A DNA stretch of 64,000 nt from Mycobacterium mantenii. GTDB taxonomy: Bacteria > Actinomycetota > Actinomycetes > Mycobacteriales > Mycobacteriaceae. Shown here one piece after another: positions 53,868-62,233 of the stretch; within the stretch, counting starts at the first letter, position 1, and every line of letters starts with the position of its first letter. The position numbers were made by a program, and so were the translations under genes. The notes under the pieces are model-generated. The model searched no databases. It was not told where the DNA came from and saw only the letters and a program-made list of their open reading frames with translations. The stretch covers positions 372,001-436,000 of the forward strand of contig NZ_AP022590.1 in assembly GCF_010731775.1 (NCBI RefSeq). Reading direction: 5' to 3'.

Positions 53868-53974
53868 TGGACAGCTGCGGGAATGCTATCGCGGCTAGCC
53901 GCCCACATCGGGTAACGACACGCCGTTAGACGTACGCCGGCACGCCGGACCGCTGCGTCAACCCCCCTGCGGCG

Positions 53975-54133
53975 GTGACAACCCGCGCAGACTACGAAGA
54001 CCGCGTGCTGATGGCCGCGCGGCCAGTTCCTGTAGTGCCGCCGACTCGGGAGCCCGTAATGTTGGCGAACATGCAGTTGCCAACCCAGCCTCAGCGGATT
54101 GCCGAGAATGTCGTCCGAAGAACCAGCAGCTGA
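53975..54133 (+). pseudogene. Remnant of a third zinc-motif membrane protein gene
   Basis: The reading begins TTRADYEDRVLMAARPVPVVPP. This matches the cytosolic tail of the proteins at 50158 (AARAEYEHRQIM) and 52742 (AARADWEHRALL). The zinc knuckle and membrane spans are missing. The frame then runs into the next gene start. It appears to be a decayed extra copy left by recombination. Confidence 0.45.
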
Positions 54134-54605
54134 CAAGCGCCTTGAACTCGCTTATGCCGCCGCTCAGGACAGGCTGAAGGCGCAGAACGAAACTCTTGCA
54201 AACACGCGGACGCGGGCTAACAACCTGCTTGCCACCACCGCGCTGTTCATCTCGTTCTCGGCGGGCGTCGGATTGATCAACACCGATCCGAACAAGGGCC
54301 TGGTGTTGTGCCCGTTCCTGGCTGCCGTTCTTCTGCTGGTGGTGGTGATACTCGGTGGTTGCGTCCTATTCATAGCGTGGCCGGCAAAGAGCTGGAGCCA
54401 CACCCCGTCGGCACGGGTCATCCTCGAGCGGGTCGACGCCGGCGAGGATGAGGCGACCATCCGAAGATTCGTTACCTGCAAGATGATTGAGGGCGCAGAC
54501 CGCAATCACGACAAGTTACAAGCGCGGCAAATCGCCTTCCGCGTAGCGGTCGCTTTGCTCATTGTGGAAGTAGCGTTGCTCGTCGGCGCTCTGGCCCTGT
54601 ACTGA
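54108..54605 (+). CDS. Pycsar/SLATT-like membrane effector protein
   Basis: A 165-residue protein. A cytosolic N-terminal helix (LAYAAAQDRLKAQNETLANTR) leads into a first span (NNLLATTALFISFSAGVGLI), then a second (CPFLAAVLLLVVVILGGCVLFIAW). A soluble helical part (VILERVDAGEDEATIRRF) and a C-terminal span (VAVALLIVEVALLVGALAL) follow. This order resembles the small membrane effectors of Pycsar/SLATT anti-phage systems. No cyclase gene lies next to it, so the trigger is unknown. Confidence 0.6.
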   Translation: MSSEEPAADKRLELAYAAAQDRLKAQNETLANTRTRANNLLATTALFISFSAGVGLINTDPNKGLVLCPFLAAVLLLVVVILGGCVLFIAWPAKSWSHTPSARVILERVDAGEDEATIRRFVTCKMIEGADRNHDKLQARQIAFRVAVALLIVEVALLVGALALY

Positions 54606-54614
54606 GGGGGATAA

Positions 54615-54824
54615 ATGACAGATGACTTCGACAATTGGCACGATCCCGCCGACGACCAGTTCAGCGAGAAAACGGCGAAGCGCGACGACCCACGGCACCG
54701 CGAGGAGCGCCGCAGCATAGACGGCGCGCGGGATCGGCCAGAACGGCGAGACAAAGACATGGGTAATCGCCCACAACCGCGTGACAAAGACACGGGCGGC
54801 CGAGGGAAACATCGCGACAAATAG
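54615..54824 (+). CDS. Small charged disordered protein
   Basis: A 69-residue protein beginning ten bases after the membrane effector, with GGGGG upstream of ATG 54615. Almost every residue is charged, Gly, Pro or polar (DDPRHREERRSIDGARDRPE, RRDKDMGNRPQPRDKDTGG). It is predicted to be disordered. As the second gene of the pair it may modulate the effector. No family recognised. Confidence 0.5.
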   Translation: MTDDFDNWHDPADDQFSEKTAKRDDPRHREERRSIDGARDRPERRDKDMGNRPQPRDKDTGGRGKHRDK

Positions 54825-54839
54825 GCGCGCGCCGGTAAT

Positions 54840-55364
54840 TCAGGCGACTGACGACCTAATCGCCTCGACAAATTGATCCCACCGCTCACGCACCGCCGGC
54901 TGATACAGAGAAGTCGGACCCAGGACCTCCACCGGACTCGTATCGGTAAACCTGAGCCTCACAGTGGTGGCTGTCGACCACCATTGCTGCGGGTTCTGCG
55001 CGACCATGCTTACGACATTGTCGAAGCCGACCTCGACGACTGAGGACAACGGACGTGCCCACGCGGCGCCTACCTCCATCGTCACCTTGTCGGACTGGAA
55101 GCTGCTGGCTTCTTCGACGGAGTCGTAGAAGGGCGCGTTAAATGTCAGTTCGGTGTGCCCGAGCAGCTGTCGCGTCACGATCCAGTTCGACCAGACGGAA
55201 GTGGGCGGCGCCTCAGAGGACATCTGCGTTGAGGCCCACGAGGCAATGATTTCGTCATCCCTCGCCAGCGCCGCAACCGAGAAGTAAACGGCCCTGGGCG
55301 GCAGCCGATGTTCGATTCCGAGGTGCCGACTTAGACGGTCCCAGTCGGCTTCCGTTATGTACAT
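54840..55364 (-). CDS. Element B protein, unknown, PH-like C-terminus
   Basis: A 174-residue protein from ATG 55364 with GAGG upstream. The N-terminal half has FSVAALARDDEIIASWAST. The C-terminal half has strand-rich TTVRLRFTDTSPVEVLGP followed by a final helix (RERWDQFVEAIRSS), an arrangement like PH-domain proteins. It may be a distant equivalent of the element A protein at 49677. Function unknown. Confidence 0.6.
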   Translation of the reverse strand: MYITEADWDRLSRHLGIEHRLPPRAVYFSVAALARDDEIIASWASTQMSSEAPPTSVWSNWIVTRQLLGHTELTFNAPFYDSVEEASSFQSDKVTMEVGAAWARPLSSVVEVGFDNVVSMVAQNPQQWWSTATTVRLRFTDTSPVEVLGPTSLYQPAVRERWDQFVEAIRSSVA

Positions 55365-55413
55365 GGCCTCGACGGTACGACCGGCCACCGACAAAGTGCA
55401 CCGAGACGCCCCG

Positions 55414-55731
55414 TCACAACCCGAGCCGTTCGACCGTCTCGACCGTGGTCTCCGCGCGGAACGACACTCGGTCATCAGCAGACACGACCGCGACGAACAT
55501 CGGCCTTCCCGGCTCCAGACGGAGCCGGGAAGGCCGAGGCAGCAAGTAGGCAGGCACCTCAAGCGTCGCCCCAAGAACGCCCCGCGCCCGCCACTCCTCG
55601 AACACCGGCGGAATATGCCTGCCAGCGCGCGTGTACGTGCTGAACATCCCCACCTCAGCCTCAATTGCCTCCGCAACCGCGGCATAAACCCCGCCGTACT
55701 GCCTCTCCGACTGGGGTGCCTTCCTAACCAT
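55414..55731 (-). CDS. Element B phage protein, partner of small terminase-like gene
   Basis: A 105-residue protein from ATG 55731 overlapping the upstream stop by eight bases. A helical N-terminus (YGGVYAAVAEAIEAEVGMF) is followed by beta-rich sequence (FVAVVSADDRVSFRAETTVE) and ends TVERLGL. A copy of this C-terminal end survives in element A after its capsid gene, so the gene once belonged to both elements. Possible head-completion or regulatory role; not established. Confidence 0.65.
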   Translation of the reverse strand: MVRKAPQSERQYGGVYAAVAEAIEAEVGMFSTYTRAGRHIPPVFEEWRARGVLGATLEVPAYLLPRPSRLRLEPGRPMFVAVVSADDRVSFRAETTVETVERLGL

Positions 55732-56089
55732 CCAACGCCGCCTTCCGATCCCAGCGATACTTTGCCGCCTGCTGGTGCTGCCCACTTTTGGGCTTCTCGA
55801 CGCGCAGCGCCAACTTCGCCAGCGCATCCAACTTCAGCCGCTCGCAATGCCGTATCTCCGCAGACATGTTCGACAGCACCGTGGGCCGCGCCTCCCCTGC
55901 CAGCTCGCTGCGGTACACCCCGCGCAACTCTTCGGCCCGGTTCGCGGCGTCGCACGCCGTATCGAGTGCCGCCAACTCCCGCTCATCGAACTCAAGCGCC
56001 TCCCCCGCTTCCTGTCCCGCGCGCTGGAGGGCCGCGTCCATGTCGGCGCGCAACCGCCTACCGGGCGCCAGCCTGCGCTTCGCTGTCAT
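55724..56089 (-). CDS. Small terminase-like protein of element B
   Basis: A 121-residue helical protein from ATG 56089. A basic N-terminus (MTAKRRLAPGRRLRADMDAA) is followed by alternating helices (DTACDAANRAEELRGVYRSE, MSAEIRHCERLKLDALAKLA). This resembles the C-terminal part of small terminase subunits in phiRv-type elements, but the similarity is weak and was judged by eye. A DNA-packaging specificity role is plausible. Confidence 0.5.
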   Translation of the reverse strand: MTAKRRLAPGRRLRADMDAALQRAGQEAGEALEFDERELAALDTACDAANRAEELRGVYRSELAGEARPTVLSNMSAEIRHCERLKLDALAKLALRVEKPKSGQHQQAAKYRWDRKAALDG

Positions 56090-56249
56090 GGGCGAATCAC
56101 CCTCCTCGCCAAAAGTTCTGGGATGCGATGCGCCGAGCCAGCGACCCTATGCCGACCGGCTGGCCGTTCTGGCAAACAAGGGGACCCCGCCCCTATGCTT
56201 TCAAGCTGAGGTGACGCTGTAGTTAGCAAACTACCTGCCATGGTGTGCC

Positions 56250-56528
56250 TTAGCCCAGCGCGTCGGCTGGGTGCAGTGGTGACCGGCGCTTGCCGCTGCG
56301 CCGCCAACGGCCACGCGCAGCCTCGGCTTGGGTTTTGGGCTGGTGGCAGGGAACGCAGAGGGTGACGAGGTTGTCGAGCACGTCGGCGCCGCCTTCAGCG
56401 CGGTTGTGGATGTGGTCGACGTGCAGCTCGCCGCTGTTGGGTTCGCTCTGGTAGCCGCACTGCTGGCAGGTGTAGTCGTCGCGCCGTAGGCAGGCGCGGC
56501 GCAGTCGTGTCGGTGTGTTCCAAGGCAT
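56250..56528 (-). CDS. HNH endonuclease of element B
   Basis: A 92-residue protein from ATG 56528 with AAAGGGA upstream. It contains a complete HNH motif: CQQCG zinc half, HVDHIHNRAEGG with the catalytic histidine pair, DNLVTLC with asparagine, and CVPCHQPK closing the zinc site. HNH proteins near head genes often work with terminase in packaging DNA. It is missing from element A. Confidence 0.9.
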   Translation of the reverse strand: MPWNTPTRLRRACLRRDDYTCQQCGYQSEPNSGELHVDHIHNRAEGGADVLDNLVTLCVPCHQPKTQAEAARGRWRRSGKRRSPLHPADALG

Positions 56529-56553
56529 CGCAAATCCCTTTCGTGTGGACCGT

Positions 56554-56592
56554 GGCCGCGCCCGACTGCTCGGCAGGTGGTCGGCCGCGGCC
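56554..56592 (-). terminator. Post-capsid hairpin of element B
   Basis: GGCCGCGCCCGAC (56554-56566) pairs with GTCGGCCGCGGCC (56580-56592) at 12 of 13 positions. It lies about 75 bases after the capsid stop, in the same place and with nearly the same stem as in element A. No U-tract follows, as is common in mycobacteria. Confidence 0.5.
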
Positions 56593-56667
56593 AACGGGTG
56601 TGGGCAGCGGGCGCGGTTGGTGCGGCTGCCATGCCAACCGCACCAACCGCCGCTCCGCGCTCCACGT

Positions 56668-57507
56668 CTAGCTGCCGCTGGGTGCGCTGGCGACGGTGAA
56701 CTTGCCGACGCGGTCGGGCCGCACCAACTGCCACCCAATCCTCCAGGTGGCCCGTACTTGCACGGCGTCGCTGGAGAACAGGGCGTGCTCGCTGGTTGCG
56801 ATTTTGACGGGTCCGACCGCGCTGGCGATGGCTGTCTTGTCAACAACGACGCCGGTTCCCGCTGGGATGAACCGCGAGCGAAAGATGGGCAGGCTCAACA
56901 TCATTGGTTGGGCGTCGTTGGTGCCGGCACCCAGCAAGGCGGCGTTGTAGTCGGCGCCGACCTTCAGCTTCCGTGCGGCCGCCCACGACAACGGGTCAAG
57001 GATGATTGCGCTTGGCGTGGAGCCGTTGTTCTCGAGTTCGGCGACGAGGTCGACCAGGGCGTCGAGGCTGTCGGTTACGGCGCCGCCGTCTATGACGTCG
57101 GCTGCGTGCAGCAACCCGATCAGCGGGTCCGCATTCTCGCCAAGGTACGAGAGGTCGGCCTTGGCTGTCAGGTCGCGGGCCACCGACGCGGCGACCGACG
57201 CCGCGGTCTGCTCTTGGTTGTACTGTTCCTGGCTCAGGTTGACCAGGCGCGAGATTTTCTTGGTCTTGATCTCGACCTCGTCTAAACCTGGTGCCGCGTC
57301 TGCGATTTCGGCGCCCTCGGCGACGTACGAGGCGTCCAGGGTGTCGGTCACGTAGCCCACATGCAGGCTCGGCTGGTCGCCGTCAATGTCGCCCGCCACG
57401 AAACTCGTTTGGAGGATGAGGGCGTTGGGCAGAACGTCCTCGGGCGCAAAGGTGTAAACGTCGGGTGACCATGCGGCCGCCGTTGTGGGAGTTGTAGTTA
57501 TAGCCAT
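56668..57507 (-). CDS. HK97-type major capsid protein of element B
   Basis: A 279-residue protein from ATG 57507, about 94 percent identical to the element A capsid. It keeps the same HK97-fold order. Substitutions are conservative and cluster in the E-loop (EIADAAPG for EIADSSPG) and C-terminal strand (RPDRVGKF). Shells of the two elements may be able to co-assemble. Confidence 0.88.
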   Translation of the reverse strand: MAITTTPTTAAAWSPDVYTFAPEDVLPNALILQTSFVAGDIDGDQPSLHVGYVTDTLDASYVAEGAEIADAAPGLDEVEIKTKKISRLVNLSQEQYNQEQTAASVAASVARDLTAKADLSYLGENADPLIGLLHAADVIDGGAVTDSLDALVDLVAELENNGSTPSAIILDPLSWAAARKLKVGADYNAALLGAGTNDAQPMMLSLPIFRSRFIPAGTGVVVDKTAIASAVGPVKIATSEHALFSSDAVQVRATWRIGWQLVRPDRVGKFTVASAPSGS

Positions 57508-57646
57508 GAGTGGCAAGTCCTTTCAGGTGCGCAGGAAAACCCGCGCGAAGATTTAACGGGGTTTTCGGCCGCGCACCTGGCGACTTGGCCGGCCTGCACC
57601 TGGCAGGACACCACCCACTTTACAGCTAAGGCACCGCCAAGCGCGG

Positions 57647-58231
57647 TCAATCGCGCGGCCCGAACGCCTCAACCCACTTGTCGCGCTTGGGCTGGTGTGA
57701 CATGGCCCCCGACTGCAGCCCCTGCCGCGGCGGCTTGTAGATGGTGACGCCGAGTGTCTCTTGCGCGGCCGCGGCGGCCGCCTCAACCTTTTTCACGTCA
57801 GGCATCCCGTTCTCGTCAAGGAGATCCGCCAGGTTGGCGCCTACAGCCCACACAGCGGCGGGCTTGAGCCCCAGGCTGGTGACGTGGTTGTCGATGGACG
57901 CGCGTTGCATGGCCTCGAGGCGTGTTGCGAGCGCATCCCTTTCGGCCTCGGTGTCACGTAGCTTGGTGCGCCACTTGGCCGCCTCACGGTTGTTGGGGTC
58001 GCCCTCACCGCTACCCTCGCCGCCCTCGCCGTCGCTATCCTCGTTAGCCGCGTCGGCGTCAACCTCGGCCTCGGCGTCAGCAGGTGCCGGCGGCGGCCGC
58101 AGGGCGTCCTCGAACTCGGCGCGCGCCGTGGCTTGTGCAACGGTCTGCAACGCCTCGGCGCTGATCTCTGCGTCTTGGCGGTCCTCTACGCTAGGCTCGC
58201 TGGTTTCGGTCCTGCTTTCGCTGTCGCTCAC
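57647..58231 (-). CDS. Scaffold-like protein of element B
   Basis: A 194-residue protein, acidic in the first 90 residues, then a coiled coil (RDTEAERDALATRLEAMQ) and C-terminal DKWVEAFGPRD identical to element A. The acidic part varies in length and sequence between the two. It overlaps the zinc-motif gene by ATGA and lies just before the capsid gene. Confidence 0.72.
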   Translation of the reverse strand: MSDSESRTETSEPSVEDRQDAEISAEALQTVAQATARAEFEDALRPPPAPADAEAEVDADAANEDSDGEGGEGSGEGDPNNREAAKWRTKLRDTEAERDALATRLEAMQRASIDNHVTSLGLKPAAVWAVGANLADLLDENGMPDVKKVEAAAAAAQETLGVTIYKPPRQGLQSGAMSHQPKRDKWVEAFGPRD

Positions 58232-58666
58232 TTTCCTTCTCCTTCTGCTGTTTTCGGCATGATTGGCGGCGCGATGTACGCGGCGGCCTCGGTGTGGGTG
58301 ACGCCGGTGAGGTTGCCGTCTGGGTCTGTGATGACCTCGTCGGAGCCGTAGCGGCCGGGGCCAGTCTGTATCGGCGGCAGGTCACCCTTGGGCGGTGTTT
58401 TGCGCACCACATCGGGTGGGGGCCTGCGGTATTCGGGGGTAGCCGTCCCGCAGGTCGCGTTCGCCGCTGTCGCCCTCGTTGGGTTCGGTGCCGCCGCCGC
58501 GGAGCACGCGTACGGCGGCTGCGAGGCGGTCGACGCAGGGAATACGGCGGACACCGCGCCCGTCGTCGTCTACACACCATGCGCCAGGCGCTGCGCCGCA
58601 ATTAGGACAGCGGGTTTCGAGTACGCCGGTGGTGGCGTACGCGTCGCAGTCTGGTTGTTCTGTCAT
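58228..58666 (-). pseudogene. Zinc-motif protein of element B, frameshifted
   Basis: From ATG 58666 the protein reads like the element A version (CPNCGAAPGAWCVDDDGRG) up to RDLRDGYP. It then leaves frame because a C run at 58435-58439 has one base more than in element A. The rest of the protein continues in another frame to the same end (KGEGK-type tail at 58228). It is a single indel, so either real inactivation, programmed slippage or a sequencing error. Confidence 0.7.
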
Positions 58667-58731
58667 GCCGTGATTCCTTCCTCTAACTGATCGCTCAAAA
58701 TCATCATGGGCTGGTTGCCCCTTTCTTCTTT

Positions 58732-58850
58732 GACCTCGGCCCACCTCGGCCGACCTCGGCCTGGCCGACGGCCGGGGATAGGACGTGACCTCGGCCCGTC
58801 GGCCCCCCTGTAAGGGGCCGAGGTCACGGCCGGGGTGGCGGGCAGAGGTC
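58732..58850. other. Iteron-like array, candidate replication origin of element B
   Basis: Five copies of GGCCGAGGT or its complement (58732, 58743, 58752, 58787 and 58816). Three are in tandem at a 10-base period, and one inverted pair (58787-58796 and 58816-58825) matches that of element A. A degenerate copy lies near 58841. Same place as in element A, between ATPase and zinc-motif genes. Confidence 0.6.
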
Positions 58851-60045
58851 ATTCGGGTCGATCCTGGGCCGGGGTCAAAACAGCGCGATATCCCTTGGCG
58901 CCGCGCTTGCCGTCCACTTCTGTTACACGTTTTGCTACGCGCAGGTCTGCAACGGCATCGCGGACTGCAGCCTGCCTGAACTGGTGGCCGGCCTTACGCA
59001 TCTCGGCATAGAGCAACTCCATGGAGGCGACGGTGTGGTCGGGTAGCGCGGCTATTACGTCGTACACAGCGTCGGCCAGTTCGGCGCTGTAATCCTTCCC
59101 CTTGGCAGGGGCTGGTGCGTCGTCATCGTCCTTCGGCGCGAAGAAGCGCATCGTGAAGTCAGGCCCGATAGTCTCTGAGTCGTCGACGATCAGCGTGCCC
59201 ATGAAGGTTTTGCCGGGGATTCCCGCGGGCCGCCCGTGGGCGCGGAGGTGGCCCGGCCGGTCCTTGGTGACGAAAATGTAAGAGCGGCCCCGCATCTGGC
59301 GCCCAAAGGGCTCTTTGTTTTCCAACAAGATTCGCGCCCCGTCGATGGCGTTGCCTTTGTGTACCGAGCCGTAAGCATCACGGCCGCGGCCCTCCCGGTC
59401 CTTGGGCAGGTGGTCGCAGGCAATGGTGGCGGCACCGACGCGCAGGAATGGGGTCACAAGTCGGCGCCGGAACGCGGCCGCACCGGCGGCGTCTTTGATC
59501 TCATCGCTGTGCAACGCCATGGCCTCGTTAACGCCGTCGTGAATCACCAATGTGGGCGGTGGATCCAGCAGCGTTGCAATCCATTCGATTCTGGCGGCGC
59601 GCGCTGGTGCGACGAACCGCAGGCGTGCGTCGATCAACGCGGCGTCCACGCCAAGCAGTAGCAGACGTTCAACCGTAGAGCCGGGATCGCCCTCCTCGTA
59701 GTGGCAGTAGACGACGTAGTTCCCGGCGAGTAGTTCAGCGGCTACACAGCCAACCGCGAACCATGTTTTGCCTGACTCGGTTTCGCCGAGAAGTGAGTGT
59801 TCCCGACCGGGGTAAACGACTTTCAGCCCATCAGAACGCGTGATACCGAGCGTCGTCTGCGGCTGCACTACTTCCCCGCGTATATACGGCCCTAGGTCGA
59901 TAGGCTCCCAGGTTGAGGGGACATCGTCGCCTTCATCGCGTCGCCGTCCACTGTCGCGGTGCGGACCTTCTGGCTCTGGTTCAGGTGGGCCGGGGTCGTC
60001 GGGGTGCCAGCCGTTGGTGTAGGCGGCCGGCTCTGCGTGCGTCAT
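58849..60045 (-). CDS. RecA-fold (RepA-like) ATPase of element B
   Basis: A 398-residue ATPase with the same Walker A (GETESGKT) and Walker B as element A. Six residues differ, all after residue 256 (for example I257, D308, A324, H337). The first two thirds are identical in protein. With its element A counterpart it forms a 1.2-kb inverted repeat about 13.5 kb apart. It probably initiates replication at the adjacent iterons. Confidence 0.85.
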   Translation of the reverse strand: MTHAEPAAYTNGWHPDDPGPPEPEPEGPHRDSGRRRDEGDDVPSTWEPIDLGPYIRGEVVQPQTTLGITRSDGLKVVYPGREHSLLGETESGKTWFAVGCVAAELLAGNYVVYCHYEEGDPGSTVERLLLLGVDAALIDARLRFVAPARAARIEWIATLLDPPPTLVIHDGVNEAMALHSDEIKDAAGAAAFRRRLVTPFLRVGAATIACDHLPKDREGRGRDAYGSVHKGNAIDGARILLENKEPFGRQMRGRSYIFVTKDRPGHLRAHGRPAGIPGKTFMGTLIVDDSETIGPDFTMRFFAPKDDDDAPAPAKGKDYSAELADAVYDVIAALPDHTVASMELLYAEMRKAGHQFRQAAVRDAVADLRVAKRVTEVDGKRGAKGYRAVLTPAQDRPE

Positions 60046-60473
60046 TGCGCCGCCCGCCTAAGCCATGGCCGCGCGTCGTAAAAGGCTGCGCGGGAGCGCA
60101 TCTGGTTGCCCATCGCCGGCCAGTCGGCGGCACCAGCAATGGCCCTGGCCGCCGCTGCTTGGGCGGTCTGCGCGACCTCTTTGCGGAGCACGTGGTGCTC
60201 GCCGTCCACCGCGAGGGCGAGGACTTTGCGTGGATCTCCGTCGGCCATCGCGCACCATGCGGGACTGCCCGCCCACGGGAGCTGCCCGGTATTGGCCTGC
60301 GCGAGCATCCGCTCAACGAATTGGTGCGTCTCCCACCACGACACTTGCTGCGAGGCAATGGCGTTCGGTTGTGCGGGGCTGCTACCCTTGGGGTGGGTTT
60401 GGTAACCGTGGTTGGGGCTCCCTTGCGGGGGGGCTCCAACTTTTTTGGTCGGCGGCCCATCCCGGTCCTTCAC
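60042..60473 (-). CDS. DUF2742 phage protein of element B
   Basis: A 143-residue DUF2742 protein from GTG 60473 overlapping the HTH stop. Residues 35-80 are identical to element A (ASQQVSWWETHQFVERML), while the first 30 differ where the hairpin is encoded, and the C-terminal third differs moderately (ADWPAMGNQMRSRAAF). It is coupled to the ATPase gene. Function unknown. Confidence 0.85.
   Translation of the reverse strand: MKDRDGPPTKKVGAPPQGSPNHGYQTHPKGSSPAQPNAIASQQVSWWETHQFVERMLAQANTGQLPWAGSPAWCAMADGDPRKVLALAVDGEHHVLRKEVAQTAQAAAARAIAGAADWPAMGNQMRSRAAFYDARPWLRRAAQ
60411..60440 (+). terminator. Hairpin inside the element B DUF2742 gene
   Basis: GTTGGGGCTCCC (60411-60422) pairs with the sequence 60429-60440 across a six-base loop, followed by six T residues (60441-60446). 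Two pairs are G.U on this strand and would be A.C mismatches on the gene's own strand. The structure is therefore preserved for antisense RNA, like the element A hairpin whose stem sequence differs. Confidence 0.65.
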
Positions 60474-60697
60474 GCCGCGCCGCCAATCGGCCCGAGCAGG
60501 CGGGCAACGCTGTCGCGCTCTATCCGTATCTGACGCGGCCCAACCCGGTGCGCGATCAGCGTGCCGTCTGTGATGCGGCGGCGCACAGACCAGATGGAGG
60601 TGCCGGTCGCTTCGGCCACCTGCTTCATGGTGAGTAGTTCGGGCAGGCCAGTGCTGTGCAGTTTGTTGCTGCGGCCCGCTGTGTTTGCTGCGTTCAT
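60470..60697 (-). CDS. Excisionase-like HTH protein of element B
   Basis: A 75-residue protein with an AlpA/excisionase-type helix-turn-helix (LTMKQVAEATGTSIWSVRRRI) and a wing (GTLIAHRVGPRQIRIERDSV). It has the same size and position as the element A protein, but little sequence is shared, matching the different integrases. A -10-like TAGAAT lies about 60 bases upstream (60764-60759). Confidence 0.82.
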   Translation of the reverse strand: MNAANTAGRSNKLHSTGLPELLTMKQVAEATGTSIWSVRRRITDGTLIAHRVGPRQIRIERDSVARLLGPIGGAA

Positions 60698-60909
60698 GGC
60701 GCTAACGCTAAGTTCCGCACATGTTGTGTCCGGCGCGAAAACTGTTGCAAATCAACGCATTCTAGTTGCAGTCCCGCACGTAACCCCTGACTGGTGCTAA
60801 CCAGCTAAGCGCGTGTGACGTGCGGATATATGGTGTTGCGGCTATGCGACTGCACACGCAATTTGTTTGTGCCTCAGTACCATCGGTGTTCTTGACTTAC
60901 GCGGCGATC

Positions 60910-62070
60910 TCATGTGGCTTGGTTGGTGGCCAGCGCGGAGAGTGCGTCGGCGATCTCGGCGTCGCGGCCGCTGACAATGCCTTGGTAAATCAGGCTGGCC
61001 GTGACCGTGGAATGGCCGAGCCGGCCCATGGTTTCGACCAGGTTGCCGACGCGGGCGGTCTGCGTGCCCGCGAAGTGCCGAAGATCGTGGATGGCGGGCC
61101 GCGGCTTTTTCTTGCCGTCGCGTCCAATGTCCGCGAGCGCCGCCTTGAAGTACCGCCGGAACGTCTTGTCGGACAAATGGCAGCTGCGGGCGGGCTCGAA
61201 GACAAGTTCGTCGGCGCCTTTGGCGACGTGCGTGGCCAGGTGGTGGAGCAGGGCGGGCCGAATGTGGGGCGGGGTGACGACTTTGCGGCCCTTCTTCGAT
61301 TTCGGGGTGTCTACATGGCACTTGCCGTCGCGGTGCACCACGCCACGCTCCACGGCGATGAGAGCACAGTCGGCGCTGAAATCTTTGCGCCTAAGCTCCG
61401 TCACCTCGCCCCACCGCAGGCCGCACCATGCGCTTATCAGGATAAGTGCTTTGAACCGTTCGTCGATGGCGTCGGCCACCTGGCCAACCTCGGGAACATC
61501 GAGGATGACGGGCTGCTTCTTGCTTGAGGTGCCGCCGGCGCCGCTGATTTGTGCAGGGTTGGCAGGGAGGTGCCCGTCAACGACTGCGGTGGCCAGCACG
61601 GCGTGCAGCAGCCCGTAGGCGTGGGCGCGGTAGGTGGGCTTGTCCACCAGCGTGGTCGCGTGCCACTGGCGGACAGCCTGGACGGTGATGTTGCTCAGCG
61701 GGATAGCGGCCAGCGTGGTCGGCTTGATGTGTTCCTCGAACAACTTGGTGTAGTGGCTCTTGGTGCGTGGTTTAAGGGGCTGGCCGCCCACTGTGCGTTG
61801 CTCGATCCACGTGGGCGTGTACTCGGCGAGGGTGATGCCCTTGGCCTGTTTTTCGGCGGCTCGTTGTGCCGGCGGGGTCCACACCTTGAGGTCGATGAGT
61901 CGCCGCTCGGCTGCCAGCCAGCCCTCGGCGTCCATCTTGGTTCCGAAGGTGCGCTCGGCCTTGTGGCGGGCCTTATCGGGGCCTATGTAGGAGGCGTGCC
62001 ACCGCTTCGGTTGGCGGCGGCCGCTTTGGCGTAGCCAGCCCCAGCCGCGGTGTCCCTTCTTGCCGGGCAT
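60910..62070 (-). CDS. Tyrosine-recombinase integrase of element B
   Basis: A 386-residue integrase. N-terminal arm-binding region (GWGWLRQSGRRQPKRWHASY), core-binding domain (KSHYTKLFEEHIKPTTLAAI) and catalytic residues: arginine in WCGLRWGE, HxxR in IHDLRHFAG, histidine in GRLGHSTV and tyrosine in SLIYQGIV. It is clearly divergent from the element A integrase and should act at tRNA-Val(CAC). Confidence 0.95.
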   Translation of the reverse strand: MPGKKGHRGWGWLRQSGRRQPKRWHASYIGPDKARHKAERTFGTKMDAEGWLAAERRLIDLKVWTPPAQRAAEKQAKGITLAEYTPTWIEQRTVGGQPLKPRTKSHYTKLFEEHIKPTTLAAIPLSNITVQAVRQWHATTLVDKPTYRAHAYGLLHAVLATAVVDGHLPANPAQISGAGGTSSKKQPVILDVPEVGQVADAIDERFKALILISAWCGLRWGEVTELRRKDFSADCALIAVERGVVHRDGKCHVDTPKSKKGRKVVTPPHIRPALLHHLATHVAKGADELVFEPARSCHLSDKTFRRYFKAALADIGRDGKKKPRPAIHDLRHFAGTQTARVGNLVETMGRLGHSTVTASLIYQGIVSGRDAEIADALSALATNQAT

Positions 62071-62091
62071 CCCTCGTCAACCCTCCAAAGC

Positions 62092-62111
62092 GGTGTTATG
62101 CGTATGTTATC
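62092..62111. other. Element B integrase arm-type site, right
   Basis: GGTGTTAT and TATGTTAT 11 bases apart, matching 52291-52310 at 17 of 20 bases in the same orientation. It lies 21 bases upstream of the integrase start and 122 bases from the att core. Confidence 0.6.
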
Positions 62112-62233
62112 CGCGTGCTAGATCGTGCTGGGTTATGCATAGTTATGCACCTAGCGTACAGTGGGCATCGCAGCAGGTAACAGAGGTATTATGGCTGGTA
62201 TCAGCTGTGCGGAGCAAATCAACAGGCGGCTAA

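Noticed and set aside
54516..54812. A possible minus-strand membrane protein
   Set aside because: Antisense to the membrane effector pair; the hydrophobic stretch mirrors the plus-strand spans and there is no convincing start site.
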